From Candidatus Eiseniibacteriota bacterium (GTDB lineage Bacteria; Joyebacterota; Joyebacteria; Joyebacterales; Joyebacteraceae): a stretch of DNA of 60,851 nucleotides. A model generated the notes under the pieces. That model had not been told where the DNA came from. It ran no database searches and was given only the letters and a program-made list of their open reading frames with translations. Below are positions 18,156-27,650 of the stretch, in pieces; position 1 is the first letter of the stretch, and each line of letters begins with the position of its first letter. The position numbers and the translations under genes are program-made. The stretch covers positions 1-60,851 of the forward strand of contig JAUVLP010000003.1 in assembly GCA_030600655.1 (NCBI GenBank), given 5' to 3'.

Positions 18156-19451
18156 GTGTTGCTCAAGGACAAGCTCCTGGCGAAGGAGGCGAAGCTTAGT
18201 GTGATCGGCCTCGGGTACGTTGGTCTCCCGCTTTCGATGGAATTCGTGCGGGCAGGCTATAGAGTGATCGGGATCGATACGAACGAAGAGAAGGTAAAAA
18301 GTCTGATGTCGGGTGAGTCGTACATCCCTGATGTTCCCAGTGAGTGGGTGAGGGATGCCGTCGAAAGCGGTGCGTTCATTGCGACGACTGATTTCTCGAT
18401 GCTAGCCGATGTGGACACGGTGGATATATGTGTTCCGACGCCTCTCAGGAAGACGAAGGATCCGGACATCTCGTTCGTGAGTGCGGCGGTCGAGGAGATC
18501 GTGAAATACCTGCATCCAGGCATGATGATAATTCTCGACAGCACAACCTATCCCGGAACCACCGATGAGGTGATTCTTCCGCGATTGGAGGAGACGGGTC
18601 TCGTCGTCGGGAAGGATTTCTATCTCGCGTTCTCACCGGAGCGCGTGGATCCTGGAAACCAGGATTGGACAACGAAGAACATCCCGAAGGTCGTAGGTGG
18701 CGTAACTCCCGCATGCACGGAACATGCAGCGCTTATCTACAAGCAGACGCTCGGGCCGGTTGTGCCTGTTTCGTCCACGAAGGTTGCGGAGACGGTGAAG
18801 CTTCTCGAGAATACGTTCAGAAGTGTCAACATCGGCCTAGTGAACGAAATGGCTCTGATGTGCGACCGCATGGGAATAGATGTGTGGGAGGTGATAGATG
18901 CGGCCGCCACGAAGCCGTTCGGTTTCATGCCATTCTATCCGGGGCCGGGGTTGGGTGGCCACTGCATCCCGATCGATCCGTTCTATCTCTCGTGGAAGGC
19001 CAAGGAGAGCGGATTTGAAGCACGGTTCATCGAACTCGCGGGGGTGGTGAACAGCAGCATGCCTTTCTATGTCGTCGGCAAGATCGTCGACTGTCTCAAC
19101 GACCAGAGGAAGCCTGTGAGGGGATCCAAAGTGCTGATTCTGGGCGTAGCCTACAAGGAGGACATCGACGATCTCAGAGAGTCGCCCGCCCTCGATATCA
19201 TCAAGCTTCTCAGCGAGAAGGGCGCTGATCTGGCGTATTCCGATCCATTCGTGCCTGCATTTGCAGTCGGATCGTTGGAGTTGACCTGTGTCGAATTGAC
19301 CGCCGAGGCGCTGGCGGGATTTGACTGCGCGGTAATCGCGACAGCTCACAGCGCATTCGACTACGAAACGATCGTGGCCGCCGGAATCCCGATAGTGGAC
19401 GCGCGTAATGCGTTGAAGGGGATCAAGGCGAATCACATTACGAGAATATAG
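18156..19451 (+). CDS. Nucleotide sugar dehydrogenase (UDP-GlcNAc/ManNAc 6-dehydrogenase type)
   Basis: 431 residues. The N-terminal Rossmann motif VIGLGYVGLPLSMEF is at 16-30, the central domain contains FSPERVDPGN, and the catalytic cysteine sits in GPGLGGHCIPIDPFYLSWK near 270. This is the WbpA/TviB/WecC-like branch of UDP-sugar dehydrogenases, making UDP-HexNAcA uronic acids for O-antigen, capsule or exopolysaccharide. Exact substrate is not readable. AAGGAGGG sits two bases before GTG 18156 and five before TTG 18159, so TTG may be the true start. It is followed after 21 bases by an epimerase gene, forming a sugar-nucleotide pair. Confidence 0.9.
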   Translation: MLLKDKLLAKEAKLSVIGLGYVGLPLSMEFVRAGYRVIGIDTNEEKVKSLMSGESYIPDVPSEWVRDAVESGAFIATTDFSMLADVDTVDICVPTPLRKTKDPDISFVSAAVEEIVKYLHPGMMIILDSTTYPGTTDEVILPRLEETGLVVGKDFYLAFSPERVDPGNQDWTTKNIPKVVGGVTPACTEHAALIYKQTLGPVVPVSSTKVAETVKLLENTFRSVNIGLVNEMALMCDRMGIDVWEVIDAAATKPFGFMPFYPGPGLGGHCIPIDPFYLSWKAKESGFEARFIELAGVVNSSMPFYVVGKIVDCLNDQRKPVRGSKVLILGVAYKEDIDDLRESPALDIIKLLSEKGADLAYSDPFVPAFAVGSLELTCVELTAEALAGFDCAVIATAHSAFDYETIVAAGIPIVDARNALKGIKANHITRI

Positions 19452-19472
19452 CCGCTAGGTCTGGAGAATGAG

Positions 19473-20417
19473 ATGTCGATAGCACTTGTAACAGGTGGAG
19501 CAGGATTCATAGGATCCCATCTCGTAGAACGGCTGCTCGAGCAGGGGCGCGATGTTCGAGTTGTGGACAATTTCTCAACAGGGCGTCGAATAAACGTGGC
19601 GCATCTGCTTGAGAGGATCGACCTGAGAGAGGTCGACATCAGAGATCTGGACGCGATGCGTGATGCTATGAGGAATGTTGATGTCGTGTTTCACGAGGCG
19701 GCGCTTGCGTCCGTTCCGAGGTCAGTTGAAGATCCAGTGACCAGCAATGAAGTGAACATCGTCGGTACCCTGAACGTTCTCGTGGCTGCACGGGATGCTG
19801 GGGTGCGCAGAGTTGTCTATGCCAGCTCCTCTTCCGTCTATGGTGAATCGCAGGAGCTTCCCAAGACGGAAGAAATGCGACCGCTTCCCATGTCACCGTA
19901 TGCCGTTGGCAAGCTGGCAGGTGAGCACTACTGCGTGAGCTTCAACGGTCTTTATGACATAGAGACCGTCTGTCTCAGGTACTTCAACGTGTTCGGACCT
20001 CGACAGGATCCAACGTCCCAGTATTCTGCAGCCGTGCCCATCTTTACCAGCGCATTGCTCAGAGGTGATGTCCCCACCATCTACGGCGATGGTGAGCAGT
20101 CCCGCGATTTTACGTACGTAACGAGCGTAGTTGAGGCGAACGTTCTGGCGGGTGAGAACGATCGTGCTCCCGGCGGTGTCTTCAATGTGGCGAGAGGGGA
20201 TACCGTGACCGTGAACGAGCTGTTCACATCACTGACGGGGCTCATCGGTGTCGACACCAAGGCCAGGTTCGCCGATGCGCGCCGCGGTGACATCAAGCAC
20301 TCGTACGCCGACATCACACGCGCGCAAGACGTGCTCGGATACGTACCACTGCTCGGTTTCGAGGATGGACTGCGGCTGACGGTCGACTGGTTCAGAGAGC
20401 ACAACGCCGGCGCCTGA
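19473..20417 (+). CDS. NAD-dependent nucleotide-sugar epimerase (UDP-GlcNAc/UDP-Glc 4-epimerase type)
   Basis: 314 residues, extended short-chain dehydrogenase. NAD-binding GGAGFIGSHLVERL is at 8-21, the catalytic serine region is VYASSSSVYGES, and the Tyr-x3-Lys pair lies in PMSPYAVGKLAGE near 146. NVFGPRQDPTSQYSAAVP and DGEQSRDFTYV are typical of the GalE/WbpP branch. With the dehydrogenase upstream it resembles the WbpP-WbpA or TviC-TviB pairs that make UDP-GalNAcA-type precursors for surface polysaccharide. The pathway assignment is inference; the fold and enzyme class are secure. Confidence 0.9.
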   Translation: MSIALVTGGAGFIGSHLVERLLEQGRDVRVVDNFSTGRRINVAHLLERIDLREVDIRDLDAMRDAMRNVDVVFHEAALASVPRSVEDPVTSNEVNIVGTLNVLVAARDAGVRRVVYASSSSVYGESQELPKTEEMRPLPMSPYAVGKLAGEHYCVSFNGLYDIETVCLRYFNVFGPRQDPTSQYSAAVPIFTSALLRGDVPTIYGDGEQSRDFTYVTSVVEANVLAGENDRAPGGVFNVARGDTVTVNELFTSLTGLIGVDTKARFADARRGDIKHSYADITRAQDVLGYVPLLGFEDGLRLTVDWFREHNAGA

Positions 20418-20502
20418 CAGTGTTTCGGCAGCAGAGGATGAGAGTGTGACCCGCGGGTGCGAAAACCCACTCGCGGGGAGTCACTATTTCCGGAGGGCAA
20501 AC

Positions 20503-21894
20503 TTGAAACGAGTGTGGATCTTGGACCGCAGCGAACCCCAGGCGGCGGACATTCTGAGTGGGCTGTCGTCTCTCATGTACGAAGCCTCTGTCTGGCTCGA
20601 CGCAGCCGCCATGCTCGAGGCGGCCCGAGCGGATGCTCCCGATCTCATTATCGTCGAACAAGGTATTGACTCGATGGGTTTGATGGACGTTCTACGGGCC
20701 ATCAAACGACTCGAGAGACGTGTGCCTGTCATCGTCGTCGCCGAGCAGACGAGTACCCAGGGTGCGATCGAGTCGATGCGTGAGGGGGCGTACGATTATC
20801 TTCCACGAGAGACACTGCCGGGTGGTCTTGAGGATGCCGGGCGGCGCGCTCTCTCAAACGATGGAGGAATGATTCAGGCGATTGGCTCTCCAGGACCAGG
20901 TGATGTTGCAGAATTGGGCGCTGTGATCGGCAAGACACCGGAGATGATCGAGATCCACAAATTGATTGGCCAGGTTGCCGACACCGATGCGCCCGTGCTG
21001 ATTCAGGGCGAGTCCGGGACCGGCAAAGAGCTGGTGGCCCGAGCTCTCCACTACAACAGCAGTCGCAGAGATTCTCCGTTTGTCGCCGTGAACTGCTCGG
21101 CTCTGTTGCCGGAATCTCTGGAGATCGATTTGTTCGGGCGGGGAGGAGAGGGAGGGAAGTGCGGACCGAGCCGCATGGAGATAGCTGATGGGGGCACGAT
21201 CTTCATTGATGAGATCGAAGCGATGGGACTTGAAAATCAGGCCAGGCTTCTCACGATTCTGGAGGACGGCTATTTCGAACGGCCACAATCCAGGAAGAGA
21301 GTCAAGATTGACATAAGAGTGATCGCGGCCACGAGCGCAAGCATTGTCGGCCGCATGAAGAACGGAGACTTCCGTGTAGATTTGTTCTACCGTCTGAAGG
21401 TGGTCTCCGTGTTCATGCCGCCACTAAGGGACCGACGGGATGATATTCCCTGCCTGGCGGAGCACTTCCTCAGCCGTGCCGCGGCCAAGATGCGTCGCGA
21501 CATCAACGGCATCTTCCCTGGGGCCATTGAACTCTTGCAGGAGTACCCGTGGCCGGGTAATGTGCGGGAGCTGGAGCAGGCCATTCAGCGCGCGGTGGCG
21601 CTGAATCGTACCGGAGTCATGATGCCCGAGGACTTCGAGACGTTGTGTGAGGGGCAAGAGTCATGGCAGGGTCTATCGTTCGGGCAGGGGGCGGGTCTTG
21701 AGGCCGCCGTCAGATACGAATTCAAGAGACGCTTTGCCGCAGAGGAAACGGATATCAGCGGAACTATTGTATCGGAAATGGAACGGGTGCTGGCGGATGC
21801 GGCACTCGCGGCTGTAGGTGGAAATCAGGTCAAGGCGGCGCGGCTTCTCGGTATCAGCAGGAACACACTGAGAAAGCGAGTGGAAAAGGTTTGA
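20503..21894 (+). CDS. NtrC-family AAA+ regulator lacking GAFTGA, with degenerate receiver
   Basis: 463 residues from TTG 20503, six bases after GGAGGG. A receiver-like domain (1-108) keeps Asp8 but has Glu52 where the phosphorylated Asp should be (PDLIIVEQG), Ala80 instead of Thr/Ser and Arg102 instead of Lys. The AAA+ domain has Walker A GESGTGKE at 169-176, Walker B TIFIDEIEAM at 232-241 and the arginine region VDLFYRL. The GAFTGA loop that contacts sigma-54 is missing: after DLFG (209-212) comes RGGEGGKCGP. The last 30 residues are a Fis-type helix-turn-helix. It is probably phosphorylation-independent and may not be a sigma-54 activator. lptE overlaps its stop. Confidence 0.9.
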   Translation: MKRVWILDRSEPQAADILSGLSSLMYEASVWLDAAAMLEAARADAPDLIIVEQGIDSMGLMDVLRAIKRLERRVPVIVVAEQTSTQGAIESMREGAYDYLPRETLPGGLEDAGRRALSNDGGMIQAIGSPGPGDVAELGAVIGKTPEMIEIHKLIGQVADTDAPVLIQGESGTGKELVARALHYNSSRRDSPFVAVNCSALLPESLEIDLFGRGGEGGKCGPSRMEIADGGTIFIDEIEAMGLENQARLLTILEDGYFERPQSRKRVKIDIRVIAATSASIVGRMKNGDFRVDLFYRLKVVSVFMPPLRDRRDDIPCLAEHFLSRAAAKMRRDINGIFPGAIELLQEYPWPGNVRELEQAIQRAVALNRTGVMMPEDFETLCEGQESWQGLSFGQGAGLEAAVRYEFKRRFAAEETDISGTIVSEMERVLADAALAAVGGNQVKAARLLGISRNTLRKRVEKV

Positions 21895-22427
21895 TGCGAT
21901 CGAAACGGCGACACAGACTGCAGTATGCGTGCCGGCTGTTCGTAGCTGTCGCTCTGATCCTGGCGGCGCTGACGGGATGTTCCCACTACGGTTTCTCCGC
22001 ATCCGTAAGGACGCATATATCGAGTGTGGCCATCCCTGTTCTCGAGAACGAGACGGTAGAGTTTGCTGTTGATCAGGGGCTGACGGACGCCCTGATCGAG
22101 GAATTCTCAGATGACAACAGTCTCAGCATTGTTGGCGAGGACGAGGCCGAATCCATTCTGCGCGGCACGATCGTGCGGTACTCGCGTCCTGTGTTGTCGT
22201 ACGATGCCGGCGGAAACCCACGTGAATACAAGGTCAGTATTGTGGCGAAGCTGTCCTACGAGGATCTCACGAGCAGCACCATCATGTGGGAGGATGAGAT
22301 CATGGGTTGGGCCGTCTATTCCGTCACCGGGGAGGATGGCGAACTGACTACAGAAGAAGAGGCGCAGGAGCGTGCTTTCGAGAAGATCGCTCAGGATGTC
22401 GTCTCACGAACCGTGCAGGCTTGGTAG
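21894..22427 (+). CDS. lptE: LPS-assembly lipoprotein LptE family
   Basis: LptE plugs the LptD barrel that inserts lipopolysaccharide into the outer membrane. 177 residues from ATG 21894, overlapping the regulator's stop by one base. Residues 1-28 form a lipoprotein signal with basic N-region and lipobox LTGC (Cys29). The mature part begins SHYGFSASV and has the LptE-like strands VAIPVLENETVEFAVDQGLTDAL... and SILRGTIVRYSRP. The family diverges strongly, so the call rests on this pattern plus the conserved lptE-holA order. Presence of lptE implies an LPS-bearing outer membrane. Confidence 0.85.
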   Translation: MRSKRRHRLQYACRLFVAVALILAALTGCSHYGFSASVRTHISSVAIPVLENETVEFAVDQGLTDALIEEFSDDNSLSIVGEDEAESILRGTIVRYSRPVLSYDAGGNPREYKVSIVAKLSYEDLTSSTIMWEDEIMGWAVYSVTGEDGELTTEEEAQERAFEKIAQDVVSRTVQAW

Positions 22428-22462
22428 GGGACATCGAGGCCCGTGCAACAGGACAGGACAGA

Positions 22463-23455
22463 GTGACATTCTCAGCATTTCAGGAGGCCGTCGAGCGCAG
22501 AGAGTTCGCACCGGTCTATCTCTTTCATGGTGAGGAGCCGTACATCGCTCGGCTCGGGGTGGCCCTTCTGAAGCGAGCTGTGCTCACGCCTGGCAGTGAA
22601 GCGTTCGATCTGGTGAGTTTGATAGGTCGAGAGACCACGGCCGAAGCGATTGTTGCGCAGGCCGGCACTGTTCCGATGTTGTCCGAAAGTCGCCTTACCG
22701 TTGTCTACGAGTTCGATGACCTCGGAGCTGCTCACAGGACGAAGCTTCTCGATTACATGAAGAATCCGGTAGCAAGTTCCTGTCTCGCGCTTGTGAGTTT
22801 CAAGCGACTGAGCGCCAAGAACAAATTCGAGCGAGGTGCGCTCGAGAGCGCGACGGTCGTGGAGTGCGACCACCCCAGTTCTGAAACGCTTGCTATTCTC
22901 GTTGAACGTATGGCATCGAAGCGGGGGATTTCTCTCTCACCTGAGGCGCTGCTCGTTCTCCTCGATTGGACTGATGGGCGGCTCAACAGAATAGACAATG
23001 AGCTCGACAAGCTATCGGCGTACACGGAAGGCAGAGAAACTGTGACCGTGGACGATATCGAACAGGTCGTGGGAGCAAAGGCGTCGAGTCTCAGGGACCT
23101 GGCTCTGTCGGTGACAGAGCGGAGACAGGGTGACGCGCTTGTGCGGCTTGCTGAGCTGATCGAAGGCGGCGTGGATGTGGCTCAGCTCGTTTCGCAGCTC
23201 TACGGTTGCTGGGTGGGTCTCTGGTTGGCCCGAACGCGGCCGGAGCAGGGCCGTGGGGGAGGATGGAGATCGCACCACGTGCTCCTCGGCATGCCGGATC
23301 TGCGTGAGAAAGCGCTTCTCAGAACCTCCCGAGAGTACGCGCGTGGGATAGGTCTTTTCTACAAAGCCGATCTCGACATACGGAAGGGTCTGCCGCCCAA
23401 GCCCACAGTGGGTCTCTTGGTCTGCGGGCTTGCCGGAGACGCCGATCGTGCCTGA
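22463..23455 (+). CDS. holA: DNA polymerase III delta subunit
   Basis: The delta subunit opens the sliding clamp within the clamp-loader complex. 330 residues from GTG 22463, the start that leaves a normal N-terminus (TFSAFQEAVERREFAPVYLF HGEEPYIA). LFHGEEPYIARLG replaces a classical P-loop as usual for delta. A central region follows with EFDDLGAAHRTKLLDYMKNP, then a helical collar (GLFYKADLDIRKGLPPKPTV near the C-terminus). The upstream gene is lptE, the same neighbour as in many Gram-negative genomes. Longer in-frame extensions cover lptE coding sequence and are rejected. Confidence 0.9.
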   Translation: MTFSAFQEAVERREFAPVYLFHGEEPYIARLGVALLKRAVLTPGSEAFDLVSLIGRETTAEAIVAQAGTVPMLSESRLTVVYEFDDLGAAHRTKLLDYMKNPVASSCLALVSFKRLSAKNKFERGALESATVVECDHPSSETLAILVERMASKRGISLSPEALLVLLDWTDGRLNRIDNELDKLSAYTEGRETVTVDDIEQVVGAKASSLRDLALSVTERRQGDALVRLAELIEGGVDVAQLVSQLYGCWVGLWLARTRPEQGRGGGWRSHHVLLGMPDLREKALLRTSREYARGIGLFYKADLDIRKGLPPKPTVGLLVCGLAGDADRA

Positions 23456-23515
23456 CGGTCCTCGTGGACGACTGCTCAAGACCAGCTGCGCCCCGGGAAG
23501 CCCCACAGAAAGGGC

Positions 23516-23545
23516 TTGACGGAGCTCATTCCGCTGTGCTATTTA
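23516..23545 (+). promoter_or_regulatory. Candidate sigma-70 promoter for the FadL-family porin
   Basis: TTGACG (23516-23521), 18 bases, then the A/T-rich TATTTA (23540-23545) continuing AAGATAAAA. The -35 is strong, the -10 imperfect. It lies in the 192-base gap after holA, about 100 bases upstream of the porin start. Confidence 0.45.
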
Positions 23546-23647
23546 AGATAAAACCGCTTCTTTCGGTGTGCCCCCTGGCGCTCCTACCGGATAGATATGA
23601 CCGGGAATGGCAGTGCGTCGCACGACGCCTAGGAGGAAAAGAGACAT

Positions 23648-25033
23648 ATGCATCCAAAGCACAGTGTATTGGTATGGTCCCTCGTGTTGCTCATCACAAG
23701 TCCGATGCTGGCGTTGGCCGGGGGTCTGTATCTGCCGGGTGTCGGCGTCAGAAGCAGCGCCATGGCCGGCGCGTTTGTCGGTCTGGCCGACGATTACAGC
23801 GCCGTTCATTGGAACCCGGCCGGGATCAGCCAGATCCAGGGACTCGAGGTCACGGTCAGCGGCCACGACGGCATTGCGCTGGCGTCGCGCGCCGACGGGG
23901 CGTTGATATTCGATGGTGCTGAGGTTGGCTGGTTGCGGCCCGCTGTCATAGAAGCGACCTCCGACGCTACGCATTACTTAGCTCCTGGTGTCTATCTGTA
24001 CACGGATACAGGGCCTCTCTCCGCTGTGGCCGATAAATTTGGTCTCTGTGCGTACACGCTCGCGGATTTCGGGACGATCTGGGATGGAGAGAAGCTCTAC
24101 GACGATTTCATCGATACCTATACGACGCTTCCCGGCGACCCCAACGGCTACAGACAGATCTTCGGGGATGCGCCGGACTTCGAGAGTCGGATCACCGGAT
24201 ACGTTCTGTCGCCGGTTCTGGCGAAACAGCTGACAGACAATATTTCGATCGGAATCTCCGCCCACGCGCTCTATGGAAGTTTCCACCTGCTTGATGGCGG
24301 ATGGTACGAAGAATCATTCACGGACTCATCATACCTGTTCTCATTCCAGTCCGAAGAGGATCTTACAGGTTGGGGCTACGGCGCGACCATAGGAATGCTC
24401 TACGACGTCAATCCACAGATCTCGATAGGGGCGGCATTGAGAACGCCTGTCACGGTCAGTCTTGAGGGCGATATCGAGTTCTCGTCGGTGCTGGACACGC
24501 TGGCACTCGGGAAGCATGGAGAGGAAATGGAGTTCACGTTCCCGATGTGGGCAGGTGTCGGTCTTGCGTACCGCGGATTCCTGTTCGACAGCCTCACGAT
24601 GACTGCGGATGTCCATTGGACGCAGTGGTCGGAGGTGTCGGAGTTCACGCGAGAGATGGCCGTGGAGATTCCGGAAGGCCTGGAGCTGCTTACCCCGCTG
24701 ACAACTCTCGACTGGGACGATACGATCGAATTCCGTCTCGGTTTCGAAACGAGGTTGTCGCAAGCGGCAGCGCTGAGATTTGGCTACGCAAGGATCCCTG
24801 AGACGGTGGCGCCTGAGGATATATCCTTCGTTCTGCCCCAAGGCGCGCACGACGTCATCTCGTTCGGTTTCGGCTATCGTCAAGATTGCTGGAGCGCCGA
24901 TCTGACTCTGGCATACATGATGGGTAAGACGGTCACGAAGGCGGCGACGGCGGGAGTGTTGGGTGATTCGTCGCAGGGCAAGAATCTTCATGATGAGATG
25001 GTGCCGAGTCTTTCGTTCACCTATCTCTTCTAG
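23648..25033 (+). CDS. FadL/OmpP1/TodX-family outer-membrane transport protein
   Basis: 461 residues from ATG 23648 behind AGGAGG. Signal peptide of about 24 residues ending MLALA, then GGLYLPGVGVRSSAMAGAFV and DYSAVHWNPAGISQ, the N-terminal hatch signature of FadL-type porins that pass fatty acids or hydrocarbons through the outer membrane. The rest alternates short beta strands with aromatic belts, and it ends in an aromatic strand (SLSFTYLF), the usual barrel terminator. It has its own promoter candidate and a stem-loop afterwards, so it is likely monocistronic. Substrate is unknown. Confidence 0.88.
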   Translation: MHPKHSVLVWSLVLLITSPMLALAGGLYLPGVGVRSSAMAGAFVGLADDYSAVHWNPAGISQIQGLEVTVSGHDGIALASRADGALIFDGAEVGWLRPAVIEATSDATHYLAPGVYLYTDTGPLSAVADKFGLCAYTLADFGTIWDGEKLYDDFIDTYTTLPGDPNGYRQIFGDAPDFESRITGYVLSPVLAKQLTDNISIGISAHALYGSFHLLDGGWYEESFTDSSYLFSFQSEEDLTGWGYGATIGMLYDVNPQISIGAALRTPVTVSLEGDIEFSSVLDTLALGKHGEEMEFTFPMWAGVGLAYRGFLFDSLTMTADVHWTQWSEVSEFTREMAVEIPEGLELLTPLTTLDWDDTIEFRLGFETRLSQAAALRFGYARIPETVAPEDISFVLPQGAHDVISFGFGYRQDCWSADLTLAYMMGKTVTKAATAGVLGDSSQGKNLHDEMVPSLSFTYLF

Positions 25034-25059
25034 CAGCACAGTCGAGGACGAGTGAGGGG

Positions 25060-25090
25060 ACGGCCGGCACCGAGACCCGGTGCCGGCCGT
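25060..25090 (+). terminator. GC-rich stem-loop after the FadL-family gene
   Basis: A perfect 13-bp stem (ACGGCCGGCACCG 25060-25072 with its complement 25078-25090) closes on a five-base loop and is followed by TCTGTC, a poor T-tail. It lies 27 bases after the porin stop and 65 bases before leuS, and probably separates the two transcripts. Confidence 0.65.
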
Positions 25091-25154
25091 TCTGTCAAAT
25101 GTCCCCATCCGTGGACCCGTTCGGAAACCACTCCGTCGAGAGAGGTAGTAGCTC

Positions 25155-27650
25155 ATGAGTCACTATCCGTTTGCGAAAATAGAGTCCAAATGGCAGGACA
25201 GGTGGGAGGAGACCGGCCTCTTCCGCTGTCCGACGGTTGCAGACAACAGATTTTTCTGCCTCGTGATGTATCCGTATCCATCGGGTGATCTGCATGTCGG
25301 CCATGGGCGAAACTACATCATAGGTGATGCGCTCGCGCGCTACATGATGATGCGTGGCAAGGCGGTTCTCACACCAATGGGCTGGGATGCATTCGGGCTC
25401 CCGGCTGAGAACGCTGCCATCGAGCGCGGCATCCACCCGCCGGTGTGGACGGACGCAAACATCATCAAGATGAAACAGCAGTTCAAGCGGTGGGGGATAG
25501 GCTACGATTGGGACAGAGAGATATCGTCTCACACACCGGAGTTTTACAAGTGGACGCAATGGATGTTCGTGCGGATGTTCAAAGAGGGACTCGCGTTCAG
25601 AAAGGCTGCGCCTGTTAACTGGTGCCACTCGTGTGCGACCGTTCTCGCGAACGAGCAGGTGGTGGAGGGGAAGTGCGAGCGCTGCGATTCGATAGTCGGC
25701 GTGAGAGATCTAGAGCAGTGGTTCTTCCGGATCACCGACTACGCGGACAGACTGCTCGATGGTCTCGATGGACTCCCCAGCTGGCCCGACCGCGTAAAGA
25801 CGATGCAGCGGAACTGGATCGGGCGAAGCGAGGGGGTAGAGATCGACTTCACTATCGCTGAGACGGGCGATCCATTGTCCTGCTTCACAACGCGCGTGGA
25901 CACCGTATTCGGTGTGACGTACATGGTCATGGCCGCTGAACATCCGATGGTGCGCCGACTGGTCGTGGGGACAGAGCGCGAGCAGGAGGTGCTGGCATTC
26001 GCCGAGCGAGTGAAGGCTCAGGGGAGTTTCGAACGGTCCGCTGCTGATGTAAAGAAAGAGGGTGTCTGGACAGGGTTCCACGTGATCAACCCCGTCAACG
26101 GCGAGAGGATCCCGCTCTGGGTCGCAAACTACGTATTGATGGAGTACGGAACGGGTGCAGTCATGGCGGTCCCCGCTCACGATGAACGGGACTTCGACTT
26201 TGCACGGGAGTATGGACTTCCCGTTCGGGTCGTCATCGACAAGTCGGGTGGGAGCCTGGACGGCGCTTCAATGAGCGAAGCATACATCGAGAACGGGATT
26301 CAGGTGAATTCCGCGCAGTTCGACGGTCTTCCGAACACAGAGGCGATGGAGCGTATCGCTGATTGGATGGATGAGAAAGGGATAGGCCGGCGGGCTATCA
26401 GCTATCGTCTGAGGGACTGGCTTGTTTCCAGGCAGCGGTACTGGGGCACGCCGATCCCGGTCATATACTGCGACGATTGCGGCCCGCAGCCGGTGCCGGA
26501 AGAGGATCTCCCTGTGTTGCTTCCGACGGACGTCGAGTTCACCGGCAAGGGGGAGTCACCTCTCACGACATCCAGCACGTTTATGGACGCCCCCTGTCCC
26601 AAGTGCGGAAAGCCTGGGAAACGTGAGACTGACACGCTGGACACATTCGTTGATTCAAGCTGGTACCTTCTCAGATATATCAGCCCGCGCGAGGAGACGC
26701 TCCCGTTCATCAAGGAGGATGTCAACCGGTGGTTCCCTGTGGATCAGTACATCGGTGGGGTCGAGCACGCCTGCGGGCATCTCATCTTCGTGAGGTTCAT
26801 GACCAAGGTGCTTCATGACATGGGGCTTGTAGATTTCGAGGAACCGATCGAGCGGCTCTTCTCGCAGGGAATGATCTACAAGGATGGCCTCAAGATGTCG
26901 AAATCGAAAGGTAATGTTGTCTCCCCAAACAAGCTGATAGAACGCTTCGGCGCCGATACGGAGAGGCTCTACACGTTGTTCGCCGGTCCACCGGATCGTG
27001 ACGCCGAGTGGAACGACACCGCAGTCGAGGGCGCATACAGATTCCTGAATCGCGTCTGGAGAATGATGGAGGACTGGCCGTTTGATGTGGCGCAACTGGG
27101 AAGTGCCGCGGCTCTGTTTGACAGCGGAGACCTGCCTGGAAACGTAGCTTCGCTTCATCGCAAGACGCACCAGACGATCCGCAAGGTCACGAGCGACATG
27201 GACACGTTCCATTTCAACACTGGAGTTGCCGCGCTCATGGAACTGGTGAATGAGACGCGTTCGTTTGTTGATGCGTTGGGGGAGAGTGAACCTTCATCTC
27301 TGGAGCGTGCCGCCATCAGCGAATCGCTTGCGAGCACGACGATGCTTCTGGGTCCGATGGTTCCGCATTTCGCGGAGGAGATATGGGAGCGGATGGGTGG
27401 ACAGGAGACACTCTTTCGGCAGGAGTGGCCTTCATTTGACGCCGAGGCAGCCCGAGAGGATGTGGTTACGATCGCCATTCAGATCAATGGAAAGCTGAGG
27501 GGCAGCATCGAGGTCGAGAAGGGCGTGGATGAGAAGTCTGTACTCGCTCTGGTCCAATCAGATGAGAGAATCGCGCGACACCTCGCGGGCAAGGCGACTC
27601 GGCGTGTGGTCTTCGTGCCCGACCGCCTCCTGAATCTTGTGGTCGGTTAG
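25155..27650 (+). CDS. leuS: Leucyl-tRNA synthetase
   Basis: 831 residues, standard bacterial length. Class I signature HVGH within PYPSGDLHVGHGRNYIIGD near 40, editing CP1 domain with GTGAVMAVPAHDERDFDFA, a zinc-knuckle-like CPKCGKPGKRETDTLDTF, the leucine-specific YIGGVEHACGHLIF, and KMSKSKGNVV at about 579. The C-terminal domain ends with IAIQINGKLRGSIEV and ATRRVVFVPDRLLNLVV. ATG 25155 follows GAGAGG. I looked for a T-box leader and saw none in the 64-base gap. The stop codon overlaps that of the convergent minus-strand gene. Confidence 0.98.
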   Translation: MSHYPFAKIESKWQDRWEETGLFRCPTVADNRFFCLVMYPYPSGDLHVGHGRNYIIGDALARYMMMRGKAVLTPMGWDAFGLPAENAAIERGIHPPVWTDANIIKMKQQFKRWGIGYDWDREISSHTPEFYKWTQWMFVRMFKEGLAFRKAAPVNWCHSCATVLANEQVVEGKCERCDSIVGVRDLEQWFFRITDYADRLLDGLDGLPSWPDRVKTMQRNWIGRSEGVEIDFTIAETGDPLSCFTTRVDTVFGVTYMVMAAEHPMVRRLVVGTEREQEVLAFAERVKAQGSFERSAADVKKEGVWTGFHVINPVNGERIPLWVANYVLMEYGTGAVMAVPAHDERDFDFAREYGLPVRVVIDKSGGSLDGASMSEAYIENGIQVNSAQFDGLPNTEAMERIADWMDEKGIGRRAISYRLRDWLVSRQRYWGTPIPVIYCDDCGPQPVPEEDLPVLLPTDVEFTGKGESPLTTSSTFMDAPCPKCGKPGKRETDTLDTFVDSSWYLLRYISPREETLPFIKEDVNRWFPVDQYIGGVEHACGHLIFVRFMTKVLHDMGLVDFEEPIERLFSQGMIYKDGLKMSKSKGNVVSPNKLIERFGADTERLYTLFAGPPDRDAEWNDTAVEGAYRFLNRVWRMMEDWPFDVAQLGSAAALFDSGDLPGNVASLHRKTHQTIRKVTSDMDTFHFNTGVAALMELVNETRSFVDALGESEPSSLERAAISESLASTTMLLGPMVPHFAEEIWERMGGQETLFRQEWPSFDAEAAREDVVTIAIQINGKLRGSIEVEKGVDEKSVLALVQSDERIARHLAGKATRRVVFVPDRLLNLVVG

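Noticed and set aside
25091-25154. Possible T-box leader before leuS
   Set aside because: The gap is only 64 bases after a terminator and shows none of the T-box stems or conserved box.
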